Assembly (NCBI RefSeq): GCF_023856365.1
Contig: NC_064540.1
Coordinates: 8,098,501 to 8,162,500, forward strand
Source: Brienomyrus brachyistius
Lineage: Eukaryota > Chordata > Actinopteri > Osteoglossiformes > Mormyridae
Length of the DNA stretch: 64,000 nt
Direction: 5' to 3'
The notes under the pieces: model-generated
Seen by the model: the letters and a program-made list of their open reading frames with translations, nothing else
Told to the model about the DNA's origin: nothing
The model's database searches: none
Shown: in pieces, positions 34,974 through 45,962 of the stretch
Layout: each line of letters opens with the position of its first letter
Numbering within the stretch: the stretch's first letter is position 1
Position numbers and translations under genes: made by a program

Positions 34974-37900
34974 ATGAAGATGGAGCCACAGAAAAGTGTG
35001 ACGGAGGAGCTCACACGTCCGACTTTGACACCGATAAGCAGGGAGAGAGTTCCGCTGCAGAAGAGCAATGTGTGCTCCCGGTCTTATTTCATGGTGGTGA
35101 TGGTGTTTTTTCACGTTTACATCATTAATGTAATTGCTCTGCTGTTGTACGTGCATTACAACAACGGCGCCGTGGAACCGGGTGCTGCTGGCGGGGAGCC
35201 CACAGCCAGGGGCAGCCACCGCCACCCACCACCCGACTTTCATCTTCATGATCCCGATTCGAGATCAGAGCGGACTATGTACCTTCCGCGCATCGAGGGG
35301 ATCCGGGTAAGGCCTGGTGCCCATTACACATTGCGTTTCCCGGCATGCCTTTTCCTAGTAATTAAAATTTTAGCAACTAGAGGCATGGTGGACTGAATCT
35401 GTATCTGTGTAGTTGCTCGCAATTTATTTAATTCCTTCAAAACTGAACCACTTCCTTAATGGAAACACACAGGTAGGACACGTCCAGAAAGTGTCGCTGG
35501 TGCCGAATAAGGTCCATGAGATGCGGACGCTGAGTCTAAAGCCCTTGTTGTTCGGTAAGGTCTGTCGCCGTATATGTGCGCCGTCTGACGCTCCGCATGG
35601 CGCATGCGCGCCTCGCCTGGAGCCCGAAGGAGGACGTGGCCAATGAGGGCGGTGCTGGTGAAGGGGCAGGAAAATGAGCTCAAGGTCACAGGATGTGGGG
35701 GTTAGGAGAAGCCGGATCTTATACTGCCGGGGTTCCCAAGGAAGGGAAAAAATATAAAAGTGGGAGATACATGACACATATTTGTTATTGTACCATGTCT
35801 CTGTAATCTTATGGAAAATTAGATTAAATTGATTAAAAAGTACACCAAGTACTGCAGAGCACTTTTAAGAATTACTTTGTGCTCATAAATATGTGTTTCT
35901 TTGTTTGGACAGAGGGTATGCCATTCTTTCAATGTCTAGGGAATATTAAATAAGTTCCTCTAATATTCCCCCAAGCTTAGTTACTTTAAAAGGATGAACT
36001 CTTCATATGATCTTCATAAGATCTGCAATTTTTCTTGTACCCCCTCCCCCCAGAACGAAGCAGTGTGATTTGAGTAGCTGTAACTTGGCACTGCTACGGC
36101 CTCCAAGTTAAAAAGCAATTTTACATTTTGCAGAGATAATACTTCAAACAGGAAAGCATGTTTAGAATCGTTTTTTCAGCCCATAAAGCATAGTCCTGTA
36201 GATAGACAGTATTGTAACTCTCGCTGATAGTGGAATTTGTACCTTTCTTCAAACTTAACCTACCACTAGAATGTAAATGTGTACCTCTGTGTACCTTTAG
36301 AGATTCCAGGATTCCTGACCGAGGAGGAGTGCCACGTTGTAGTGCAGCTGGCTCAGCTGAAAGGTCTGACAGACAGCCAGGTGATGGTGCCCGAGGGTCA
36401 GGAGGACATAGCCGAGCAGTTGAACCTCTCCTCTGAGGAGATCTTTAATCTGCTGGACCTGAATCAGGATGGACGTCTGCAACTGCAGGAGGTGGGCGGA
36501 GATGGGAAGGCATGGAAGGTGCAGACTGTGCATGGTGTGAAGCTTGGCTTTTTGAAGCGCTGAGGTGTGTGAGGCGCTGTGGGTGGCTGCTGTCCACCAT
36601 GAGCTGTGGTTTGTCGGGGGAATGCAGAGGAAGCACGTTCCTGTTACCCTAATTGCTCCCCCCACCCCCCCACCAGATTCTAACCCACTCCCGTGTGCAT
36701 GACGGGATCTGGCTGACACCAGAGAACCTCCGGGAGATCTATGCTGGACTGAAAGCCGACCCAGATGGTGATGGTAAGACTCCATTATTTGATTCTGTTA
36801 AAGATCGGAGTCTATTGCAAACTGGTCACAAGCCCCCCCCATTATTAATTTTCAGTCCCAAATGGCACAGTATCTCACCCCGGATTGTGTGTGTGAAATC
36901 CAGGCCTGCTGAGCTTGGAGGAATTCCAGAGGCTGAGCACCAACGCTTTCCAGCGCTTTCTTCAGCAGCGTGGAGTTCAGCGCAGCCAGCTGGTACGCAA
37001 CAGCAGGCATACGTGGCTGTACCAGGGCGAGGGGGCGCATCACGTGTTACGGGAGCTCAGGAAGAGGTCAGGAATCCCTTTCGTCTCGTCTGCTTGTTTA
37101 GCTCCACTAAACCCTTTACATTCCCTTTTAGAAAAATGAATCCCACACCTGTGAGCAATGCCTTCCCATCTACAGCACTGTGCAAAGTCTTAGGCAGCCA
37201 AAGTTGTTTAAATGATGTTTAAATGTTGATGTAAAACTATACTATTATGCCTATGAAAGTGTGTTAGCTCAGCCACTTCTGCTAAAATCATCCCAGTACT
37301 TGCAACAGCCATCTAATATACCCATATCGGTTTTTGCAATCAAAGTCACATTTAGACTTTTTTTTTTAACTAATTAAATTAATTAATTGAGCTTTTGGTG
37401 AAATTTAATAAATACATGAAATGGCTGGGGTGCCTTTGAGGAGGGGCTTGGGAACTGAAGCGGTGTTCATCTAGCTGTCCAACAAGATATCTGGTACTTT
37501 TTGATAACAAAAGAAATTCTTACTAGTTTTTATTGTGTTATCTAAATTTTCACATAGTGTAATGCTAAATTATGTTCAATGTGCTCAGTAAAAGTATACT
37601 TACTACCCATATAAATAATTATAAACATTTCTTTTGACTGCCTTTTTGCACAGTACTGTACATACATGAGCTTTAGACAAATGACTCTGTTTTTCTGTGA
37701 GTAATGGGCGACGGATATGTTACACCAGGGATCACGTGGCTGTTTATCTGTTTTAGTGATGTTTTGATCCCATTACCTGGTGCTTGTTTTACTACAGGGT
37801 GACTCGTCTAACCCGTCTGCCCCACAAGCTGGTCGACCTTAGTGAGCCACTCCAGGTGGTGCGATACGAGCAGGGGGGGCACTACCACGCCCACCACGAC

Positions 37901-39172
37901 AGCGGCCCCGTGTACCCAGAGACGGCCTGCACCCACACCCGCCTAGCGGCCAACTCCTCGGCACCCTTCGAGACCTCCTGCCGGTGAGTGTGCCTGAGTC
38001 TTCGCATTATCATGTCACAGTCCTGGGTCACACTGAAATATAGCCACAGCTCTCTGAGCCTTGAATAGTGTTTGGCACAAATCTACCCGGTTATTAAAAG
38101 TAGAAAATCGGAAGCATGCTTGTGAGTTTTTCTGTATATTAACGTTCTGTGCCGATGGCATGTGTCATTCCTGCTTCAGGTACATCACTGTGCTGTTTTA
38201 CCTGAACACGGTGGAGGGAGGAGGCGAGACGACATTCCCCGTGGCTGACAACAGGACGTACGAGGAAACAGTGGGTCCCTGCTGTCCTGTGACTGTGTGC
38301 TTTCGGTTTCGTTTTGTGGAGGTTTTACTGTGCATTCCCTCACTCATTTCCATATGTCTTCAGGCCCTAATACAGAATGATGTAGACCTTCTGGATACAA
38401 GGAGGCACTGTGACAAGGGCAACCTAAGAGTGAAGCCCATCAAAGGCACAGCGGTCCTCTGGTACAATTACCTATCTGACGGCAAAGGTAAAAGCAACCG
38501 ATCCGTCTGCTTCCACATTCATCAGGTAGAGTAGAGGTACACAACCATCGATACTGGTCCTCGGCCAACATTCCCCAGGCTGTGGAATACTGGGGACAGA
38601 GTTGTCTCCCATCCTGTATATTATGGATACACCCCATCCTGAAAAATAACATGCCGTCTCTCGTATTAGTCAAGGAAAATACAAGATTTCTCCCATATTC
38701 CCATACACACTGCATACCCCCACTTGGCAAATTATAGCACATCCCCAGCCATCTGTTTTACCTGTAAAATTTTTGTACTACAAACATCAAAAGATTGGCA
38801 CCTCCTACGTTGGAGTTCTGCATTTTAGGGTTGTGAATCTGTAGGGTGCTCATCACTTGTGTGAGAAGGGTTTGGCGGTGAGTGTTTTGGTCTGTTGGAT
38901 AGATTTTTCTAGCTGTACTTTGAGCGTTTGCTGATACTGAGTTCTGGCTGTGGCCCACAGGCTGGGTGGGAGAGCTGGACGAGTACTCGTTGCACGGTGG
39001 CTGCATGGTGACCCGTGGAATAAAGTGGGTGGCGAACAACTGGATTAATATCGACCCGAACTATGAGCGCCAGGCACGGTACCAACAGCTGGTGTCACAG
39101 ACAGTCAATTCTGGAAATCCTGATGCCGATCCGGATCCAGAACATCACCGTGACCTCCATCAGGATTTGTAG
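34974..39172 (+). CDS. p4htm: Transmembrane prolyl 4-hydroxylase P4H-TM (9 exons, 492 aa)
   Basis: ER-membrane 2-oxoglutarate/Fe(II)/O2-dependent prolyl 4-hydroxylase; the mammalian enzyme can act on HIF-alpha. Exons: 34974-35306, 35473-35554, 36301-36491, 36677-36773, 36904-37066, 37798-37983, 38180-38270, 38364-38487, 38961-39172; every junction is in frame and GT-AG. A signal-anchor segment spans about residues 38-60 (type II topology). Two EF-hand-like loops follow, [13 protein letters not shown] (end of exon 3) and [14 protein letters not shown] (exons 4-5). The hydroxylase domain carries the iron ligands H321-x-D323 in [15 protein letters not shown] and the distal His in YSLHGGC (about 434), with the oxoglutarate-binding basic residue in TRGIKW (about 444). 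Length is close to human P4HTM (502 aa). The first ATG is in AAAATGA context; a second in-frame ATG six bases on (AAGATGG) has the better Kozak context. Head to head with cdk16. Confidence 0.97.
37171..37660. mobile_element. Tc1/mariner-like MITE in p4htm intron 5
   Basis: Inverted ends TACAGCACTGTGCAAAGTC at 37171 and TTTTTGCACAGTACTGTA ending at 37660, with TA at both limits, as expected for Tc1/mariner. The 490-bp interior is AT-rich with no transposase frame. It fills most of the 731-bp intron between exons 5 and 6. Confidence 0.8.
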
Positions 39173-39724
39173 CCTTTGCCTCGAGCTCAGACAACCTGAT
39201 CCTGTTATCTTCCTGTTCGTGAGCGGAGCCTCCAGTCTCACATTTGGCCCACCACATCCTGGCTGCAGCATCACATCCAGTAAACACGTCTCGTCTAAGC
39301 GCTCGTCCTGCTCAAATCCTGCACAGTTAATTGTTTGATTTTTCTATTATATGAGGTCTTTCTTACCAAAGGCACTTTGTTGTATCTCTTCTTTGCATCA
39401 CCTTGTCGGACTTAGTGGGCGTTTGAAGCAGAGGTTTCAGTGACACGTCGGACGAATGTTTGTCTCCCGGGTCTGTTTATGGGTGACCTCTGGAAACAAG
39501 CCGGTGGCAAATAGAATGGGGATGCAGGCTTATAATGTAATATGTCTCCCTCCCACCTCCCCCATGATCTCCTGCATGTTTCTCCTCTGTAGCCTGAAGC
39601 CTGCTTAAAGCCCAACAGGAGACCATTACAGTTTTAATACCTTTAGTCATTTTAGATATGTGGATTTCAGCAGGTTTTAAACAATGCACGGTGAATTTTT
39701 TTTTAAAGTTTGAAATGGACGCAA

Positions 39725-39965
39725 GGCTCAGGTGACTGAACTGTTGCCTCACTCCTCCAGGGTGGTGGGTTTGAATCTCACGTGTGCTCAGTGTGTGTGG
39801 AGTTCGCATGTCTCCCCGTGTTATACGTGTTTTCCCCCTGCAGTCGGTGTGCCCTGTGATGGGCTGGTATCCTGGTCAGGGCGAACACCGGTCTTATGCC
39901 CTGTGCTGCCAGGGATTGGCTCCAGGTTACCCTGATCAGGATAAGTGGTTGTAAGCTGGATAATT
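39725..39965 (+). mobile_element. tRNA-derived SINE in the p4htm 3' UTR
   Basis: The head reads TGTTGCCTCACTCCTCCAGG and GTGGGTTTGAATCTC (B-box-like), the body TGTGTGTGGAGTTCGCATG and TGATGGGCTGG, and the tail GGATAAGTGGTTGTAAGCTGG: the standard order of a widespread fish SINE. Orientation is the same as p4htm, so it may be carried in the mRNA. Confidence 0.7.
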
Positions 39966-40415
39966 GATTACCTGTTTGTACCTTTTTGGCAGATGCCATT
40001 TCTGGGTCATTTCAGATGACATTTTGCCATAACGTGTAAACCCCAGCGCAGGGATAGGCTTATCTGGTTTTGGAGTTTCACATGTTTTGAACGTGTGTTT
40101 CAGTTCTTTTGAGTAAGATGCTCAGTTAATACAAGTGACTATAAGCTCCAGGTACTCAGTGATTCACTTTTATGAGAAAAACAGGTAGTTGTTTAAAAGC
40201 TTAGCTGGAACAAAAACTTACCACTATCTGGTCTGGGACCAGAGCCGCTTGCCACTGGTTTAGGGAAACCTGCACAGTGCCGACTGCATCACCAGTTGCG
40301 CAGGACTTGAGTGAGTGTAGTATTTTACCTGTGTCTCCATTTCCCCTCTCTTGGAAAGACCTGGTAGGTAGACAGAAGATTCAGGGATATCTAGCTTTGA
40401 GTTTATGCAACTGTA

Positions 40416-40421
40416 AATAAA
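40416..40421 (+). terminator. Candidate proximal polyadenylation signal of p4htm
   Basis: AATAAA about 1.24 kb after the p4htm stop codon. It may be used alone or together with a second AATAAA at 41013-41018. Confidence 0.4.
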
Positions 40422-40791
40422 ACGTTGTCCTCCTTATCTGTGTTTTTGTTCTGCTTTTGACATCACAAACGGAAAACCAAATCTGGGTTTACATGTGCAC
40501 TTTTTCTAGAGTTCAAATAAGGACCATGACAACAAACTGTCATTTAGACATATTTGTCAATGTTTCATTTAATTGGATGTTTGCTTTTTGGTTTTTTTCC
40601 TGCCAAAGACATTACCAATAGTTTGCTTATACTGATGTGATTTTGCTACGGTTGCTTTTGACATAGATTTAATGTCAGAAGCGTTCACCTTTGTAGCGGT
40701 CTGATGCTTTGAATCCTAACATCAAGCCATACTGTGTACCAAACTGTAAAGCATTTTCTCTCTGCTGCTCACGTTTTGCATTTTGGTCTGC

Positions 40792-40840
40792 TAATTTATT
40801 TATTTATTTATCTATTTATTTATCTATTTATTTATTTGGT
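40792..40840. repeat. (TTTA)n microsatellite
   Basis: About 11 units of TTTA with TCTA variants, within the presumed p4htm 3' UTR. Confidence 0.9.
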
Positions 40841-41012
40841 TTTGTGTTGTTTTAATTTTGTCACTTGCATTTTGTGTCTGCCAGTCTGTGTTAATATGCA
40901 ATGGGAAAATTTTATTTATGCACTTATTTTCACATTTACTTTATTCATGCTGGTTTGCAAATTGCACAAATTAACTTCTTTTTACTGTAAATATGTGGAC
41001 CTTTAAAGCTGG

Positions 41013-41018
41013 AATAAA
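41013..41018 (+). terminator. Candidate distal polyadenylation signal of p4htm
   Basis: AATAAA about 1.84 kb after the stop codon, just upstream of a repeat-rich stretch and of the Tc1-like element at 41273. Confidence 0.4.
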
Positions 41019-41272
41019 ATATTGATGAAAATAAGTCGTGAGAAGGTCAGTGATGATGATGTTTTCCTGTTGAATGTTGTATGACACCTGCTCATTTAAT
41101 TTGTCACATGTACACAGGGCAGCTCTATAGGCAATTACACCCAAAACTACAAACAAAAAAAAAAAATATACATAATATAAAAATTTGAATATATATATAT
41201 ATATACACACACACACATATATGCACAATCTCACATGTGATACACACATGTTGTATGATATGTAAAATATAT

Positions 41273-42432
41273 ACTGAACAAAAATATAAACGCAACACTC
41301 TTGTTTCTGCTCCCATTTTTCATGAGATGGACTTAAAGACCTACAATTCATTCCAGATACACAATATTACCATTTCTCTCAAACATTTCTCACAAATCAG
41401 TCTAAATGTGTGATAGTGAGCACTTCTGCTTTGCTGAGATAATCCATCCCACCTCACAGGTGTGCCACATCAAGATGCTGATCTGACATCATGGGTAGTG
41501 CACAGGTGTACCTTATACTGCCCACAATAAAAGGCCACCCTGGAATGTGCAGTTTTTTGCTTTATTGGGGGTCTGGGGAACCGGTCAGTATCTGGTGTGA
41601 CCACCATTTGCCTCATGCAATGCAACACATCTTCTTCGCATAGAGTTTATCAGATTGTCAATTGTGGCCTGTGGAATGTTGGTCCACTCCACTTCAATGG
41701 CTGTGCGAAGTTGTTGGATATTAGTGGGAACTGGTACACGCTGTCGTATACGCCGGTCAAGCACATCCCAAACATGCTCAACGGGTGACATGTCCGGTGA
41801 GTATGCTGGCCATGCAAGAACTGGGACATTTTCAGCTTCCAAGAACTGTGTACAGATCCTTGCAACATGGGGCCGTGCATTATCTGTCTGAGTGGCTGGT
41901 CTCAGACGATCTTGGAGGTGAACCTGCTGGATGTGGAGGTCCTGGGCTGGTGTGGTTACACGTGGTCTGCGGTTGTGAGGCCGGTTGGATGTACTGCCAT
42001 ATTCTCTGAAACGCCTTTGGAGACGGCTTATGGTTGAGAAATGAACATTCAATGCACGAGCAACAGATCTGGTTGACATTCCTGCTGTCAGCATGCCAAT
42101 TGCACGCTCCCTCAATGCTTGTGGCATCTGTGGCATTTTGCTGTGAGACAAAACTGCACATTCCAGGGTGGCCTTTTATTGTGGGCAGTATAAGGTACAC
42201 CTGTGCACTACCCATGATGTCAGATCAGCATCTTGATGTGGCACACCTGTGAGGTGGGATGGATTATCTCAGCAAAGCAGAAGTGCTCACTATCACACAT
42301 TTAGACTGATTTGTGAGAAATGTTTGAGAGAAATGGTAATATTGTGTATCTGGAATGAATTGTAGATCTTTAAGTCCATCTCATGAAAAATGGGAGCAAA
42401 AACAAAAGTGTTGCGTTTATATTTTTGTTCAG
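41273..42432 (-). mobile_element. Tc1-like transposon with 284-bp inverted repeats
   Basis: Left terminal inverted repeat 41273-41556 and right one about 42150-42432 are nearly identical over their length (outer bases ACTGAACAAAAATATAAACG, inner end GGAATGTGCAGTTTT), flanked by TA-rich sequence. The centre holds a minus-strand transposase frame lacking its middle part. Total 1160 bp. Near-identity of the long arms suggests a young copy. It lies in the tail-to-tail gap between p4htm and slc26a6. Confidence 0.93.
41585..42151 (-). pseudogene. Internally deleted Tc1-like transposase (188 codons)
   Basis: Continuous minus-strand frame. Residues 1-70 form the N-terminal helix-turn-helix DNA-binding part (MLTAGMSTRSVARALNVHFS, then a basic RPHNRRPR stretch). 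The frame then jumps near residue 88 to the C-terminal catalytic part (DNARPHVARI, LAWPAYSPDMSPVEHVWD) and ends NGGHTRY. Full transposases of this type are about 340 aa; about 150-190 residues carrying the first catalytic Asp are missing, yet frame is kept. It cannot be a working transposase, but could still bind the inverted repeats if expressed. Confidence 0.85.
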
Positions 42433-44239
42433 TGTATATTAATGTGTAATAGGTCAACAGTAATGAGAGTAAATGTATGATGTACAAATACAGGCAGATT
42501 GTGCAGTATTTATACTCAGTGATTCGGACCTAAGCCGATCCTAGAAGCAGTAGGCACAAGGCAGGGAACAACCCAGGATGGGGCACCAACCCATTACAGG
42601 GGCATTTTTAACCCAGCCTTAAAGTTTGTGTATTTAAATTAATTTTATTTCATTTTTATTGTGTAATGCACAAGTCGTTTTAACAATGTAATTCATTGTG
42701 CCTGATGAGTTTTTTAAATTAACGTAATCACACAGACAATTGAAATCAATGAACAGTGATATTAATATCGTGTAGATAAGTATCATAATATGTAAAGTAT
42801 TAAAGTGCTCCAAGAGAAAATTGAATTAAAGCAATAATCCAATCATATTTCCACCTGAACTCTTTGTTAAATGTATTTTACGTGCAGTAATTCTCTAGAA
42901 TATAATAGCGTTTCACATACAGTCAGTGTCCTGATCCCCGAGACAGCATCACGTAGTGTTCGCAATTTTTCAAAAGAGTAATTTATAGTACTGTATGACT
43001 GGTTAAAAAAATAATCATTAAGAGCAACACTGCATGTAGCTTTGATGAAAATATACCACAGAAGACAGAAGACTTGAAATTAGAAGATGGGCAATTTTGG
43101 ACAACGGCGGAGCTCATTGACCATGAATGTCGGAAATGTTGGAGAATGCCACAGCTAATTAGCTGTGAATTTTGGAAAGCCGTGGAGGCGGATGGCTGGA
43201 GACACACAGATGATCGGCTTCCAGGTGGCGCCGCAGAGACAGGGGTGCATGATACTTTTACTACAGATGTTTTAGATTCAGATGTATGCAGAAATCTGTA
43301 AAATCCTTCAGTATTGAATCCTATTTACGTACCTCTGTAGCTTATCATTTGATGAATGTATGCATTATCCTGGTTGTCTGCATTGACGGTTCTATACCAT
43401 TTCAAGTGGGGGGGACGGGGGGGTGGGGGGGGGGGCAGACAGGAGACAGTTTTTTTGTTGGGGGGCCCTTAATGTCCTCCAAGTATAACGCTAGACTGCT
43501 ACCGCCCGTGTGCTGGGTGGTCATGTCACTTCAGCTGGTGAAGTTAACGACAGAAAAATATAATCAAGCTTGTGGAAGCAAGACAGTCTAAAGAAGAAAT
43601 CAGCATGGCTTACAGCGTTGCATAAATAGCTTTTTGGTTGTCAAAATCGTTTAATTGGACAAGTTTTTAGTTGGCAGGGATGACACAACACAGCGCAGCA
43701 GCAGTCTGCTGCGTGTCACAAACTTCGATAAATTGCCAAAATATCAGCACACCACCAATGTCTTTTCACCTGCTTTATCCACAATATCTCCTTTTTAAAA
43801 AGGCTGCTGACACATCAAAGTTTCCACTGGGGGGCGCTTTTCTCTCCCGTGATTCACCTGGTTTGCCAGGACAGTAGAATGTGGGGTTCTCCGCTAACGT
43901 GATAAACCTTGCTGTGTTTGGTGCTCATAGGTTGTCTATCCTCAGAATACTGTGATTGGCAGAAAGCCATTATTTATAGTCACTGCTGACAAAATGCCAC
44001 CGTTCACATTCTTCCTACCCTTCCTGAATTCTCTTCCTGAATTTTGCTATACTCATTTTGGGTTTTGCTGGATTAGGTCGGTCTTTATTGGATGGCTTGG
44101 CCCATGTTTATTGGCCAGGCCCATGTTTAAGTCAAACAGGAAATACTTTAACCAGGCTATGTGGATTTAATTCACATTCATGCCAATTGTTCAAGGACTA
44201 GATGGAGATTCGTGGATTAGTGGATTGCTATGCATTATT
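42433..44239. other. Gene-free stretch between p4htm and slc26a6
   Basis: I recognise no exon or RNA gene. It contains a short SINE-tail-like piece at 42525-42605 (CCTAGAAGCAGTAGGCACAAGG), a G-rich run at 43410-43434 and short open frames of 60-100 codons without domains. Confidence 0.5.
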
Positions 44240-45300
44240 GTCCTTGGGGATTTAACAGAGTGAAACTCTTAAATACAGACAGCATATCGACTGCCCCACC
44301 AGGGACAATACCACACTGGACCACTGTTATACCACTTTAAAAGATGCCTATCGCTCTGTTCCCCCGGCAGCTTTGGGACATTCTGATCACTGTCTGGTCC
44401 ATCTTATTTCAGTTTAGAGGCAACAACTTAAACGTGCCAATTAAGCCTGTAGTCAAAACTGTGACGAAGTGGACCAATGCAGCAAAGCAGGAACTGCTGG
44501 ACTGTTTTGACTGCACTGATTGGACTGTCTTTGAAGCTGCATCTGATATTCTGGATGAGCTGACAGACACTGTGACATCACACATCAGTTTTTGTGAAGA
44601 TGTGTGTGTGCCAACCTGCCTGCCAGATATCACCAGCTGCAGACGACCCGCACGCCCCGCTGAAGCAAACAAAGACCTGGTAGACGAGCTGAACAACTTC
44701 TACTACAGATTTGAGATGGACAGATTCACACCCTTCACCCACCTCACCCCAGAGACAATAACCCCCATCACACCTCTCACCCCTCCTCCCTCACCCTGGA
44801 GCTGTGTGAAGTTCCCTCCTGCTTTAAACGCTCCACCATTATCCCGGTCCCCAAGAAACCCACCATCACAGGACTGAATGACTACAGATCTGTCGCCTTG
44901 ACGCCTGTGGTCATGAAATCCTATGAACGTCTGGTTTTAGCTCATCTGAAGGACATTACAGGACACCAGCTGGACCCCCTGGAGTTTGCCTACCAGGCAA
45001 ACAGGTCAGTGGATGATGCGGTATATATGGAGCTGCATTATATCCTGCAACATCTCGACCGTCCAGGAACTTATGCCAGGATCCTGTTTGTGGACTTTAG
45101 TTCAGCTTTCAACACCATTGTGCCTAATCTCCTCTCCTCCAAACTCTCCCAGCTCAACGTGTCACCAGCTACCTGCAGTGGATCACCAGCTTCCTGACAG
45201 ACAGGAAGCAGCAAGTAAGGCTGGGGGGGGTCACTTCTGAAACACGGTGTTCGCTCACATAATTGGCCAATAAACACAATTCTGATTCTGATTAAGAAAA
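44240..45300 (+). mobile_element. Truncated non-LTR retrotransposon
   Basis: From about 44290 one frame reads DHCYTTLKDAYRSV and LGHSDHCLVHL, the C-terminal end of an APE-type endonuclease (SDH motif). It continues into [12 protein letters not shown] and FCEDVCVPT (linker). A later frame (44898-45197) reads [17 protein letters not shown] and [12 protein letters not shown], the reverse-transcriptase segment with the first catalytic Asp. The element is 5' truncated, frameshifted near 44700-44880, and jumps from the mid reverse transcriptase to a 3' end reading AATTCTGATTCTGATT. Not functional. Lies within 0.15 kb of the slc26a6 polyadenylation signal, on the opposite strand. Confidence 0.85.
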
Positions 45301-45441
45301 AAAAGTGTTCAATATGTGGGGCCTATACAGAGTTTATAGAGCCCCTCATGGTAAAGCTAACATGTTTGGCACAGCAGGGCATTCAGACCATGATTCTGCT
45401 TGCTAAAGCTGCCAGACAGGACAAAAAAAATGTTCTCAGGT

Positions 45442-45447
45442 TTTATT
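45442..45447 (-). terminator. Candidate polyadenylation signal of slc26a6
   Basis: AATAAA on the minus strand about 520 bases after the slc26a6 stop codon, the first canonical hexamer downstream of it that I see. Suggests a 3' UTR of roughly 0.5 kb. Confidence 0.5.
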
Positions 45448-45962
45448 AAACAGTACAGCGGAGTCATAACAGTCCAGGATAAAATACATGCGGTGGTGAG
45501 GCAGGTGAGGAGGACACTGCATGCATACTGTAAGGGTCAAGATCACAGCTAATCCAGTGTAAATGGCACAGCGGACAGAAGTTGGATCACTTGGTTACTA
45601 AGTAGATTATGGTAGTTATTTTGTGCACGTTTTTATAAACAATGAGAGGATTCCTTTACACTGCTAATTATTCCAAGGAAAACAGCTTCATCAACTTGAA
45701 ATATCTACATAATCCAACTAATATTTTAACAACTTAAAATAATTTAAAGTATAAAAATAATAACTTTGTCAAACATAGAGATGTGTAGAGTATATCTGAA
45801 GCCATGTTTGGAGGAAGGACCTGCCATACTCCAGTTCTTGAAAGTTAAACTACCAAATATCTACTTTGGTAGATAGGAAGAAGGAAGGGCTTTTCCCTGT
45901 ATTCAGATGGAATGACTGAACTGAAGAAACTCATATGCTGCTGTAATAGCCTCTTCAGTCAG

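Larger units (their letters stand above)
39173..41018 (+). other. p4htm: p4htm 3' UTR region
   Basis: Sequence between the p4htm stop and the distal AATAAA. It contains a SINE copy at 39725-39965, a (TTTA)n tract at about 40792-40840 and two candidate polyadenylation signals. The UTR end is inferred only from hexamers. Confidence 0.45.

Noticed and set aside
36297..36785. 162-codon minus frame opposite p4htm
   Set aside because: Antisense shadow of p4htm exons 3 and 4 plus the intron; the plus-strand exons match the family.
44344..45240. Possible host gene with a 177-codon frame
   Set aside because: The frames match endonuclease and reverse-transcriptase segments of a fish retrotransposon, with frameshift and truncation.
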